From NCBI RefSeq assembly GCF_000204055.1, contig NW_006768805.1, positions 15,307 through 79,306 of the forward strand: DNA of 64,000 nt. The letters run 5' to 3'. Below the pieces are notes generated by a model. The model saw nothing but the letters and a program-made list of their open reading frames with translations. It made no database searches and was not told where the DNA came from. This DNA is from Melampsora larici-populina 98AG31. Its lineage: Eukaryota > Basidiomycota > Pucciniomycetes > Pucciniales > Melampsoraceae. This document shows, one piece after another, positions 23,433 through 35,929 of this stretch (the stretch's first letter is position 1; each line of letters begins with the position of its first letter). The position numbers and the translations under genes are program-made.

Positions 23433-23870
23433 TTGATTAGAATTTCACTCAATCAATCTTAGAAAACTATTTAAAGGAACATCAACTTTCAAGAATTTTG
23501 ATCATAATGAGCCTCATCCATTATTAGAAGAAACATTGAATCAAAGTATAAGTGGAATTCTTGATCCATTAACTACCAAAACAATTCTTAAAGTTTTTGA
23601 TCAAATTGTTAAAAGTTTTAAATCATTCATGTAATCGGAAAACTTCATTTTAAGAAATCTCATATAGAAACAACTTTGAAGTTGAAGTTATAAAAAGATC
23701 GTGTCTTGGAGGTAGAAAAGGTGGTGGTGATGGTGGTGTTTCTAGTAATCATTGAGAATTGATTGAGGTAAGAAGGCTTAGACTTGAGAATGATAAAACC
23801 GGTGTGGTACTGATAGCACAACAAGGGCTATACAGTGCTTTGAAAGAGGATAATCTGCAAATATAATAAC
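23433..23870 (+). pseudogene. Fragment of an unrecognised gene
   Basis: An open plus-strand stretch reads like a real protein (KLFKGTSTFKNFDHNEPHP, ILKVFDQIVKSFKSF). A second stretch at about 23710-23865 (ELIEVRRLRLENDKTGVVL, IAQQGLYSALKEDN) is cut by an in-frame TGA. No start, splice signals or family could be assigned. The following 23871-24206 holds nothing recognised. Confidence 0.35.
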
Positions 23871-24475
23871 TTTACAGAAGGTGTCTGAGACTGCTCTTTC
23901 TGATAATCTTTAACAAACTGGACTTTGTTGTTAAAGTCTCCTGATAACAGAGAAGAATAACCAGGACTATGATAAAAGAGAAAAGTATCTGTTGATAAGG
24001 CACCAGTGAAATTAACTCAACACAAAAGTGTTATTCCAAATGAAGTGTTAGCTTATAAGACCAATAAAATAAATTCTCTTATTAATTAATAAGGGCATTT
24101 TAAGTGAACTAGGACTGTGTAGTGATTTGTAAAATGATAAAAAACTACTACACTTTATCATAGATGAAGAAAAAAGGGAAAAATACAAAAGTGGGACAAA
24201 GTCCAAGGGCACGTTTGGTACGACTTACGAAAGTTCGTACCTTTTTAAAGGTACAAGATTTCCGACCCCGGAAAGTCGATTTTCGTCTTAAGTTGACTTT
24301 TAACAAAAAGTCAACTTATAAGTACAAACAAGTTGTAATTTGTTTGGCAGTCAAAAGCCGAAAAGCTTGTTGACCATTCAAAATTCAACTTATTTTCTTA
24401 ATTCATCCATCTCCTCAGTCATCACGACTATCAAAACATCACCCTTTTACATCAGCACACATGTCTGATTCCTCC

Positions 24476-27400
24476 CAACGCGCGAGCAGCAGTGCAAAAT
24501 ATTGTATTGCGTTGCGGCTGCGTTGCGGTAGGGCGCAATCGCAAAGAGGCGTATGGGCATTGCGTGCCCGCGCAACGCAATGCGATTTGCTGGGCCCGCA
24601 TTGTGGCGCAGTCGCAACACAATACAGCTTTACATGTATGAAACGCAATTTATTGTACTATATGTGTACCACAATTGAACCCGTAAGTCCTTGATTCCAT
24701 CCCTTGTGATCGGCAATTAACACCCTTACAAACCAACCCCTGGACCCCCTTTCACCCAATCACAGCAAATTCCTCACTCAGATCAGCCAAAATCTCTCGT
24801 TGGAACCAAAACACCACACACTAACCTGGCACCACAGCATTAGTCTTATGATTGAATTCTTCATCAAGCGAAGATGGAAACCCTCAAGCCTTTCCAATTA
24901 CAACAGCACCCCTGGCTCCAATCGAGTTGTAGAAAAACCCACACCGGTGAGTACATATAAACCAGCAGCCTTTGAGATGTAAAATTGATCCAGGCCTCAA
25001 TTTCCTTCCATTAATAGATACGTATCAGCCTTCTATCATTCATTCTACTTGTATTTCACTTTGATATGGCACCCTCAGGCTCCAAGTCCCACAAAGAAAA
25101 ATCCCTCCCGTCTTCTTCACTTGATCCGCCACATTCCTTGTCGTCGTCCTTGCTTCAAGTCCCCTCTTCAGCTTCTACTTCCAAAAACAGACGGTCACTT
25201 CGACCTCAGAGCCCGGTCCGTTTACCTCCTGGCTATGTTGCAACCCCTTCTGATGGTCGACGAACTCCTACTCGCCCTGATACAAGCAGCCTGAAACGAG
25301 GTCGAGTTGATGATGAAGGGTCTCAAGACGAAGATGAGAATGAAGATGAAGATGAAGAATACCGGAAGGAAGATGAAGATGATGAAAACATCAATGATGA
25401 ACAAGAAGATTCCAGCACCTCTTCAGTAATTCATATCTCCGGAAGCCCATCCAAAAACCTCACTCGTAAGCGCTCAAAACCCAGTGGTTCGTCTGTACCC
25501 AAAAGTAAGAACCCTCGAAAGAGAGCCCCTGTAAGAAAGCACAGTAAGGTATGTTTATTTACGTGTTTCTTCATACTTTCCCTCACATAAGCGTATCAAC
25601 ACACTAACACTCGCTGGTCTGTTTCATCCATACAGATATCTCGAGTTCCTGACAAAGTCGATGTCGATTGAAACTCGGATGATGATGTTGAATCAAGGCC
25701 TAAGAAGAAGGCTAAACCTACGGAGTCAGACCTGGCAGAGTTGTATAAGTATTATAAAGGGCCAACAAGGCATCCAGAGCAGGTGATGTCTAATCATTAT
25801 GTTCAAAAACTTTCTTATCTTCCATTTTTCTCATTTTTTCTTTTCGTTTCTATTTCTACATTCAGAAAAAGGATGAGGTCAAACCTCGCGGATGGACATG
25901 TCGATTTTGCAACCGCATCTTCCTTGACGGTGAAACAAATCATTTCAACCTTTGGGGGCATCGAGATGGTGGTAAGAAAAGGAAACCCTGTGCTAAACGC
26001 CCCCTTGCTAAGAAGGCAGGATTTCAACTACCGAAGACTTACCAAGAAACTGAAGCTGAATTGGTCGAGAACCACCGTCCATCCAAGGCCACATTGGATG
26101 GATTTCTAGCAACACCCAAATTCGATATCGAGCAACTCAATCGAATCATTGTCTTGTGGCAAGCTAGACATGCCTTACCTTGGCGACGTATTGAAGATCC
26201 TCTATTGCGATCTGCATTTCTCCTTGCAAACCAGTCTGCTGTACTTAGATCAAGTTGGTGGTCCAGAAAAACCGCAAGAGCGATGTTCAAAGACTACCAT
26301 GATCATATGATTGAAACTCTCAAGGTACATAATTAAATCCAAAATTTCACTCATTCAACTAGCTTGTGATTTACTAACTCAACTCTTTGTAGATGTTACC
26401 ATCAAAGTTCAACCTGATACACGACGTATGGACTACTCGTGGCGGAAAGAAGGCATTCATTGGATGTTCAATCTCTTACATCGACAACAACTGGAAGCTT
26501 CAAGTAAAGCATCTTACTATGAAGCTAGTTGCTTGGAACAAAAACGGAAAGCTCCTTGCAAGGCCAATTGGTAACTTTCTCATTCGTCATGGATTACATT
26601 CAAAGATTAGTTTAAATCTTCTCCAATTTTCAAATCGTCTCCTTTCTGATCTTTGCTCAATTTTTTTAACTAACACTTTTTGTTTTATCTCCTTATCCAC
26701 ATGGTAGCCCAAACGACGGATTCGGGTTCCAACAACGCAACCATGGCTGCTGAAATGGAACAGATGTTCCGCGCGGCAGATAACTCAGTCGAATGGGACT
26801 CATCTTCAAATCAGATTAGATGCTATGCACACAAGTTGGCTGTTACTGTTAAGGATGGACTGAAAGCAATTGATTTGACAGCCGGTCACACAAAGCCAAC
26901 CACCAAGCCAGGTAGAGTACCTGAAATACTATTGCAATCAGAAGACGGACCTTCAATTGTGGTCAAGGGTCCATCCGATTCTGAAGACAACCACCAAATG
27001 GAGCAAGATGATCCCGATCTGGAACCCACTCAAGACTCCGATTCCAATCCAGAACTTGACGCCGCCGGTGATACTGAAGAAGGTGAAGAAGACGATCCTC
27101 CTCCAGCTCTTCTTGACCCCACGACTACTCGCCCGGATGTTCTTCCTGCGGCAGTTTGCAAGGTAAGTTTTGACATACTAACCTAATGATTATACTTCGC
27201 TAAATACTATATATGCTTCATACTTTCTAGGTGCGTGTAGTTGCGAATGCTATTGCTACATCCCACGCAAGAATTCAACAGTTTGAGGCCGTCAAGAAAG
27301 AGCTCAACTACACAGGACGAAGCCCTATTTCGGGCCACGGCCATCGCTGGGGAATCGTTTTAGATTCGCAGACTCGAGCGTGTGAGGCCAAAAAGGTATG

Positions 27401-28870
27401 TACACATTTGGTACATATTGTGAATCGTAGGTGTTGGTTGGCTCAAATCTAACCTACGATTCTGTACCTCAGGTTATCAATCATATATTGGCCGATGACG
27501 ATGAAGGCTATTTCAATAGTATCACAATCAGTCGGGATGAATGGAGAGCGGTAGAGGCGCTTAATAACCTTCTGAAGGTTGGTTTACTTTTGAATTTTGA
27601 TCACTTCCCGTATTTTGGTACTGATCATCACATTTGCAGTTTTTTACGATCTCAACAAAGCTAATGGAGGGTGATGAATCGAACGCATGTCACATCTTAT
27701 TTGACTTCAAGTCCATGATTTCTGAGCTTCGAAGTCAACAACGATCAACCGTGTACCCCAGCCTCAAGAAGATGATTGACGTCATGATCCCGAAGCTCCA
27801 GGCCTACGAGTCCGAAGCCTTGAGGTGTGACGCAGTGGTTCTAGCAACTGCTCTTAACCCATCATATTGCCTCAAGTTCTTCAAAGATATGTATCCTGAC
27901 GAAGTTGATCGAGTTTTGACGTTGTTGGCTCTACAGTTAAGTGAACTTCCTGAATCGAACGGCAATATGCAAAACGACACTTCGGGCCCTCCTTCTGGCG
28001 ATGAACCACTCGATTGTTTCAAGAGATACACGGCTTTCAACGTCAGATCAGCACCTCCGGCCACCTCGGATCTTGAGTTGGAAGCCTACGTGAAAGGCAA
28101 ATACCCTTGCGACCCAGCGATGGACCATCTATCATGGTGGGAAGTAAGTCTTCTCTCTTGTCTGCAAAGCATTAATACTGAGTCGTAAAATATGTTCTAA
28201 CCTACACATCCAACCTGCACACAGATCAACCACAAAAGCTTTCCTCGTTTGGCAGTACTTGCCAGGGATTACCTCGCTTGTGTTGGCACATCTTGCTGTG
28301 TCGAAAGAACTTTCTCATCAGCAGGTGATGTATGTTCTCAGGATCAAAGTGGGCTCCTCTCTCAAACCATTGAGCGAGCAGTGGGCTGGCGCCAGTGGAT
28401 GAAAGAGGGTTGGTATCCTCCTGGAGAGGTCGAAGAGACCTTGTTATTGATAGACAAACTTCAGTCCAAAGTCAAGGGCAAGGGTAAACAGAAAGGTTGA
28501 TGTATGTTTTATTCCTTTGACCTTATTATTAGATTGTTTTCTTTTTCCACATGTGTTAGTTCAAGTGTGTGTGATTTCTTTTATGTCTTTTACTTCTCTT
28601 ATTTTTCTTCTTTGTACCTTTTCTATATATTATAGGAGCTTAGTAATCAATCCCATACAGCAGTCACCTCTCTTAGATTTCACGCGCAATCCGCAAAAAA
28701 ATTGCGGTAGTTATTGCGTTTCGTTTCGATGCGGTCTGGCGAAGCGCAATAGGTAGCTTCCAAAAAAAATTGCGGCCCCAACGCAACGAAGCGGTCCGTA
28801 GCAAGCTTGTAGCCGCAATACAATACAATAAAGGGCCTATTGCGCTTCGTTGCGTTGCGCTCGCGCGTTG
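24476..28870 (+). mobile_element. hAT transposon, 4.4 kb
   Basis: Ends are CAACGCGCGAGC and its complement (12 bp), followed by subterminal regions dense in TTGCGTTGCG/GCGCAAT motifs. The flanks share TTCCTCC (24469-24475 and 28871-28877): 7 bp perfect, 8 bp with one mismatch, near the usual 8-bp hAT duplication. It interrupts the PIF nuclease gene at codon 5. Confidence 0.9.
25066..28500 (+). pseudogene. hAT transposase gene, nine exons, one premature TGA
   Basis: Exons 25066-25548, 25636-25782, 25866-26324, 26393-26609, 26708-27162, 27231-27395, 27473-27577, 27640-28143 and 28225-28500 join in frame to 936 codons plus stop. An acidic, low-complexity N-terminus is followed by a BED-type zinc finger (GWTCRFCNRIF ... 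HFNLWGH). Hallmarks of fungal hAT transposases follow: IHDVWTTRG, FIGCSISYID, GKLLARPIG, TTDSGSNNATM, IRCYAHKLA, and the C-terminal dimerisation domain (CVERTFSSAGDVCSQ). One TGA at 25669-25671 (codon 173, before the BED finger) reads TTGA and probably inactivates it. All splice sites are intact. An acidic insertion (about 26930-27120) separates parts of the catalytic core. Confidence 0.93.
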
Positions 28871-30222
28871 TTCCTCCGCATCTTGGGGGGAATTAGATCA
28901 GATTCTTGAACCTTCTTCATCCGAGGGAAGTAACCCAGTAGATCATGATCAAGAAATCATTGATCGGCTATTGGCAGCTGCTCTAGACCGTGCCCAACTG
29001 GCACAGCAACCGAAGACACCTTGTCAAACCTCTGCTTTACATGGCTACATGTACAAACAAGAGATCTTAGCTGGAAGTCCAGTTAGATTCCGCGACATCT
29101 GCCGCATGGATCGAGCTACGTTTTATAGACTTCAAATGACAATGAGGCCATATCTAGAAGATACAATTCATACAACAGCTGTCGAGCAGCTTATGATCTT
29201 TCTTTATATTGCTGGTAATGCAGGTTCAACAGTTCTTGCTGCTGAGCGCTTCCAACACTCGGGAGAAACAATCTCTAGATACTATAACAAGGTAGTTTTG
29301 GCTCTTGTAGACTTAAAAGATACCTTCATCCGACAACCTGGCCCAGAATCACCGATTCCTAATGAGATCACCTCAAGTGCACGTTTTCATCCTTGGTTTG
29401 ATGGATGCATTGGGGCGATTGATGGTACTCACATACCAGCAAGTGTACCAGAACGAGATCAAGCTGCTTATCGAAATCGAAAGGGTGACTTGAGTCAAAA
29501 CGTACTTGCTGGATGCCACTTCAACATGTCATTTAACTTTATAATGGCAGGCTTTGAAGGAGGCAGTAGTGACGCTCGAGTACTTGAAGTGGCCAGGCAG
29601 GATGGCACTTTTGTAGTACCAGCTGGTGAGTCTTGGATTAATACATCTCCATTTGTATCTTTGCTGACTTTTTGAGTACAGGGCGGTATTATTTAGTGGA
29701 TGCCAGCTACGCTAACGAGCCCGGCTTTCTCGCACCTTCCAGAGGTGTTAGATACCATATCAAAGAGTGGGCGGAAGGAAATAGAGGCCCTGTGAATCCT
29801 CAAGAACTGTTCAACAAGCGCCATTCTGGGCTTCGAGGATTTATTGAGCGCACGTTTGGAGTTACGAAAATGTGTTTTCCGTCGACTCGTTTCATGAGGA
29901 AGTATCCCATCAAACGACAGGCGGATCTAGTTGTGGCATTATGTGTACTTCAAAATATTATCTTACAGGGAGGTGAAGATCATTTTTTTGACGAGTTTGA
30001 TCAGGAACAAGAGGCCAGAGACCAAAACCTCGCCAATCGAGAATTTGAGCAGTTTGAAGTTGCTACTGTAGCAGACAGGGAAAATGTGAATCGTGATAGG
30101 ATGGTTTTGGCTGAGCGTATGTGGGAAGATTATATAGCTCAAGGCCGACGTTGATGGATAAAATTATTTTATTACCACATCAATGTTCATACAAAAGTAA
30201 TTACATATTATATTTAAAAGAT

Positions 30223-33200
30223 GGAGCGCACTATTTGGCTCCCGGTTTCCGTCGGTACTTTTCCAGCCAAAAATTGCAAACCGGGCTACTAAAATGACAA
30301 ACCGAGCTACAACATTACCCAATCGGGCAGGTATTGTTTCAAAAAGGGCATCAGTGTCTTCAAACCGGGCTACAGCACCCCCTTTCCACATATGCCCTTT
30401 CACTCACTCTCTCTCGATTCACCCTTCTGAGCCAGCGAAGTTGACACATCACATCCATCAAACCGCATTCGGAACTCACTTCAACAACAGACAGACAGAA
30501 CTAACTCAACATGAGACGTCGTCGTCGTCTCAAAATGGTAAGTCCTCCTCATTCCGTCTATTCGGTCTTCTCCTTATTCGTTTCTTCGTTTCCTTTGTTT
30601 CTTCATCGTACTGACAAGCATCATATACTATCCTATAGCCTTCCTTTACCGTGACCATCTTATGTCTCCCCGATAACAATCAAATCTTCAGAGTAACAAA
30701 CACAATGGCACCTTCATCGATGACACCTTTGGAGAAAACGGTGAAGACAATTGCACACCTTGTTCCTGCAAATCCTCGACCACCTTCACCTCCACCTAAA
30801 CCTAATCCAACTGGATTTCCACCATACCCCTACCCCGGTTACATGTACCCACCTCCTTATTACTGGCCACACCCAAACCCATATCCTCCATATCCACTGT
30901 ACCCATACCCATATCCTGTGCAACCCAACTCAACTCCAGCAGAAACATCTACTTCAGATTTTAAACCCAGCATCACCGATGGACGTAACTCAATTCAGTC
31001 GGCAGCTTTGACTCATTCTCCAATCAATATCACCAAATCTCCTCTCGAATCACCTCCAGTAATTCAAGATGAAGACAACTTGAGACACTCCGAAGAACCA
31101 GCAGCACGTTTATTAGCTCAAGGTACCAGTGTTGAGGTGGATGATGCTGCAGAGCAAGACGATCCACTCGATGAACAACAGTGGATTGATCTCAATGCTG
31201 AGCGGGATTCCGACTGGCCACCTATAGGTAAGCCACATCATTGTTTTTGATGACTTCTTGTTTGTATTTGTGATGTTTGTCTGAACTGAAACCACTGAAA
31301 CTGAAGGTGTTGAACCAGTTCGTCGTATGGAATCACCAATCATTGGAAAACGATTTGTTTTACTGGCTAGTGGCATTATGTATATGAACGCAGTTGCTAG
31401 GCACCAAGGTTACGGTATTGCCATCAAGAGCAACAAAACTGACAAACACGAGAAAGTTCGGGTTTACTTCCGGTGTTCGCTTGGACGTCAGGTCAAATCA
31501 GTTGCCAAGCTTCGCGCATCATCAACCAAGATGACAGGCTGTGAATTCGAGATCTCAATCAACTATCATGCACGATCGGACCGTTGGATTGTCCAACAGG
31601 ACTCAAAGAACCCCGACAAACACCTCCACAACCACCCAGCTTTCGAACAACCGTACTATCACTCCAAAAACCGTCAATTCACAGCCGACATATTACATCA
31701 AATGGAACTCCTAGCTTCAGCAGGCTACCGTGCTGGACAGATACGGGAACTCATCAAGTTCGCCCCTGGTGCCGAACCTCTAGTCAGGGATATCCGGAAT
31801 GCGCTCAGTCGCCAAAGAGACGCATGGCTAGCGGGTCGAATGCCCATTCAAGGCCTATTTGATTTGATCACCAAGCATTGTTGGGCTTTCCGGACTAAAA
31901 CTTTGAGCAACGGAACCCTTCAGTCACTCTTTTTTGCTATCCCAGGAGGTATCAAACTAGCACGTAGATTCCCAACTGTCATTGGCGTGGATTGCACGTA
32001 TAAGACGAACAGGTTCAATCTTCCTCTTTTGCACATTGTGGGAACAACAAACACGCACAAGACGTTTACCGTGGCTCTCTGCTTCATGCACCACGAGGTT
32101 GAAGACGCTTATGTTTGGGCTTTAGAGCAACTCAAAGCCATAGTATTTCCTGACCCTGAAAATTCTGCCGAAACAACCTCAGATTCTCCTAGTGATCCAA
32201 AAACCGATACGAGTAACACTGATACTTCTACCTCAACCGCTCACCTTCCGCAAACTTTCTGCACGGATGCTGAGCCAGCTCTTTTCAACGCACTTGCCAA
32301 AGTTTTTCCGAGTGCCAATCACATCTTGTGCATTTGGCACATAAACCACAATATCGGTAAAAATTGTAAGAAGAAGTTTGAAAAGGAAGAATTCACCAAT
32401 TTTATGAAGACATGGAATCGTTTCCTTCAAAGCACTACGACCGAAGATTATGATGAAAACCTCGAGGCTGTGAAAGTTATTGCCCGATGTCACGGTATCT
32501 TGGAGTACTTGGAGCGCACTTGGCTTTACCGAACTGAGAAATTTGTGGCTCTCTATAATTCCAAAACGCCTCATTTTGGTAACTCATCGACCTCTCGTTT
32601 GGAAGGTGCCCACCATAAACTCAAGAACTTCTTAGATGGTGGGAACAACGACTTCATAACCTGCTTCAAAGCCTTTAAACGTGCAAGTGATCTTCAATGC
32701 AAGGATATCATGATTCTAACTGGCGTCGAATCCGGTAAGACCCTTCTGGGCCTACCTCTTGCCTTCCAAGAGCTCAATGGCGTCGTTTCTCACTTTGCTC
32801 TTAAGAAAATCAAGAAGCAGTATGACCTTATTTCCAGCACGTTGAACAAGAAGTGTACCGCATCATTCCGCGGAGCTTGGGGGTTGCCTTGTTCTCATGA
32901 ACTGGCACAAGCTTTGGTTCTTTCGGATTACATCTCACCTAAACTTTGCCATCAACAATGGTTTTTAAGCGCGGTTCCAGCTCCTTCATCTTATGACGCG
33001 CTTAAGAAAGCGATGAAATCAAATGTAGAACAATTGATTGAACTCGATGAACACAGTCTTCGCCGAATTTACGAAGATCTCGCCAAAGTCCAATCTGGCC
33101 GCTATGCTCTGATTCCAATCTCAAATGCGGTTGTCAAAGGAGATACTCGTGGGCGACCACGAAACAATAAACGAACATCCTCCTCTCAAAAGGAGACGCG

Positions 33201-35862
33201 CTGGAAGTCCGACATGGAAATTGAAGACGAAGAAGAAGCCAAACGTGATGCGAAAACGGCTCGTACAGCCTCTTGCTGCAGCTATTGTAAAAAAACCGGC
33301 CACAACCGAACCACATGTCCAGTGCGCATGATTGATGAAATGGAACCGGGAGAATTTGAGCTTGACGATGATTTCAAAGACATTAAAGTATCTCAAGACG
33401 AGATCATTCCGTTACAATCTGGATCAGGTACTTGTAAAGAGCCTCAGTCCTCCACATCTCAAACTCGTTTAGATCAAGTTTCTCAAGATTCTCAAGCTAC
33501 TCATGTCAAGGTCAACGTAGTTGAGGAAGGCTCTAAGAGTTTCAAAGAATCGTCTTTTTCTGAACCGCCGACGCAAGTGACCTCTCAAGCGTCTCAAGTC
33601 TTACTTCAACCTTCCAGTTTGCAAGCGACTCAGCCTACCTCAACAAGTCAAGCAAAGCGTATATATAAGTGTAGCATCTGTAAGCTACCAAAACACCGTG
33701 CAAATAATTGCCCCAGTAAGCTATTGGCGTCCAAGACGCCTCCAACTAAGGAGTCGATGTTATCAATCTCTAATCCACCTCTGAAAGATTCACCTACCTT
33801 GGATGAAGGTAGCGACTTTGATGACGCAGCGAGTGTTTCAAGTGTGTCTGAAGCAAGTAGCATTAGGCCACTTTGGTCTGATACCGAGGAGGACAATCTA
33901 TGTCCTTTCTGTGATGACCCTTTGCCACTAGAACCATTGACAAAACTTCTCTCACTCAAAGCAACCCTTTTTGCTTTGCCAAACATAACCAAGCGGCCAG
34001 GCCACAGAGATGCTATGACTTTACCCGTAAGTCATAAGTTCTATATCAAGTCACATTTCATTGATCAAAAGAAAACTGATTAGCCAGTGTGTGTAGTTCC
34101 CACAAACCGCAGATTTCTGTCAACTGCACCAGGCCGAACGCGAGATTATACCCTTTGGGATACAGCAGGGCTGGCCTACCAAGATTGACTTTGTTTTACT
34201 AGAACGTCGCATCCGAGGTCATTCCAAACGACTTTTCGAGATCATCAAAAGAAATCAATCATCTTTCTTTCTGGGCGAGGCACAAGACCGTTATAAAATT
34301 GAAGGTCACAAGATGTTTGGTATATCTGCTGAATTTGAAGGGTTCCAAGTCGAGCAGCCTGGGTAGTTGAGTCTTAGTCAAGTCTTAGTCTTCAGTGTCA
34401 TAGTTGGTTCTTGGAAAACTGACATTGAATTTCGTTCCATTCTTACAGTTATGGGCAGTTAGGCTATCAAGTCATTATTCAAACTTTATCCAGTATCTTC
34501 TTGTCCAAATCGTCCAGAACCCCACTTGATGTTGCCAGTGCCAAACCGTTTCCACCAGATTACTTCCTTCGCCGTGTGCTGCTCCCCGAACTGGCCTTGT
34601 TACTTATCGCAGAAGATTTGGGCGTGGAAAACGGAGATCCCAAAGTCAAGGAAACTTTGGAAGCGAGCCGGGGTTTCGGGAATGCTGTTCATTCAATTGA
34701 TGATTATTCAATCGAAAAAAACAAAGTTGACTTCGTGGCTTCATCTTCCAGTCGTGTTTGTGACAAAAGTGGTCTTTCTTCCGCTGAAGATCAACTGATC
34801 TTGAGGCAGCTGCCTCCGTTCATGGTTCCGTACATCAACTCGACTTTCAATCCGCCGGCATTTGGGAACTGCGGATACTATGCAGTAGCCGAATCTTTGG
34901 GAGTGTATTCTAAAGAATCTTATATAACTGTCAGACAGACATTATTAGCGGAGCTGTCAGCCCACGGACAAGATCATGAATTGCTCATCTCATCTGCCTA
35001 TAGCAAACCATCAATGAAAACTCGTAATCGTCAAACTCAATCTTTTGCGGCCGAAGTAGTTGCAGATCTGCTAATCCGACTGGATCACAGCGAGGAGAAA
35101 TGTACTCGGGCGTACTGGTTGCGAATGCCATACATGGGCTTTGTCATAGCAAGCGCTTATGATTGTCCAGTAATTCTTTTGGACCCGCAAGCCGCTAATT
35201 GCAATTCCTTTTTTCCTTATCGCACGACCCCAAACAACCAAGATCCAATAATACTTGCATTCATCAACAACGAACACTTCGTCAGCTTAAAGGCCAAAAC
35301 AACGTCTCTTCCTTTCCCGGAGGTCTTTGGTATGCGCAACAAAGACATCTTGGAAACCACCAAGATGCCTGGATGGATCCAAGAATATATCAATCACTTA
35401 ACTAGTTGGACGGATTATTGGAGGTCCGCATAGCAGTAGAATATCTAGTTTTTTTATTTATTGTTTCCGGTCTCATACACGCTCATACATATAATACACG
35501 CTCACACTCCTTCCTTCCTTTTCCTTACCTTGTTTTTGTCCTTACTTTGTTTCCTTTTTTGTACTCGGTTTTGGTTTTTATTTGATTTTTGTATTGCCTA
35601 TACACATACACATGTAAGGAATTACAATTTTCGTGAAACACGATGTTACTTTGTTTGATTCAAAATTGAAAGCGAGCGAGTGAAGTGAGAAAAGCAAAAA
35701 GTGGAAAAGAAGTTTGAACTTTCCTCCGAACTTTCAATGTAAATTGGAATTTTTTTAAAAAAATTGCCCGGTTTGAATTTGAAAAACCGGGCTGTGAAAA
35801 AATTTAAAAAATTTAAAACCGGGCATCGGTGATTTCAAACCGGGAGTCAAATAGTGCGCTCC
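30223..35862 (+). mobile_element. Complete Mutator-like element (MULE) with 9-bp target duplication
   Basis: The terminal inverted repeats start GGAGCGCACTATTTGGCTCC (left) and GGAGCGCACTATTTGACTCC (right). Both ends are followed by several copies of AACCGGGC. The flanks carry a perfect 9-bp direct repeat TTAAAAGAT (30214-30222, 35863-35871), diagnostic for MULEs. It is inserted between the 3' ends of two convergent PIF genes. All coding exons are open, so the element may be autonomous. Confidence 0.97.
30705..35433 (+). CDS. MULE transposase fused to an OTU-like cysteine peptidase, 1497 residues
   Basis: Exons 30705-31227, 31307-34026, 34097-34362 and 34449-35433 join in frame with no internal stop. 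The N-terminus is Pro/Tyr-rich. A FAR1/WRKY-GCM-like zinc region (VYFRCSLG, GCEFEISI, HLHNHPAF) precedes the MULE core: VIGVDCTYKTN (Asp about 403), FCTDAEPAL (Asp about 495), CIWHINHN and TSRLEGAHHKLK (Glu about 607). Two CCHC knuckles follow (CSYCKKTGHNRTTC, CSICKLPKHRANNC). The C-terminal third has NPPAFGNCGYYAVAESLG (catalytic Cys about 1311) and FINNEHFVSL (His about 1446), an OTU-like pattern. The transposase moves the element. The peptidase role is unknown; deubiquitination is inferred from the fold only. Confidence 0.93.
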
Positions 35863-35929
35863 TTAAAAGATATTTGTCTTGTAGACTACTTGTGCTACAG
35901 ATATTGAGTATTTCGTTGTGAACAGAAAC

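Larger units (their letters stand above)
24461..30154 (+). pseudogene. PIF/Harbinger DDE nuclease gene, interrupted by a hAT element
   Basis: The ATG and first five codons (MSDSS) lie at 24461-24475. The frame resumes at 28878 after the hAT insertion and runs to a donor at 29626. The second exon is 29682-30154. Without the insertion it would be a 411-residue protein with no internal stop. It has the DDE_Tnp_4 signature: GAIDGTHIPA (Asp near residue 187), GRYYLVDASYANEPGFLAP (Asp near 261) and HSGLRGFIERTFGV (Glu near 310). The upstream helical segment (FRDICRMDRATFYRL, EQLMIFLYIAG) is typical of the superfamily. The enzyme cuts and joins element ends in the nucleus. The insertion in the N-terminus disables this copy. 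Confidence 0.92.

Noticed and set aside
26569..26707. Ending the fourth hAT exon at the first GTAACT (26571)
   Set aside because: Phase would allow it, but the bases up to 26609 encode a conserved GNFLIRHGLHSK-type hAT segment, so the later donor was preferred.
31113..33992. Minus-strand frames inside the MULE transposase gene
   Set aside because: They are antisense shadows of a strong plus-strand coding exon.
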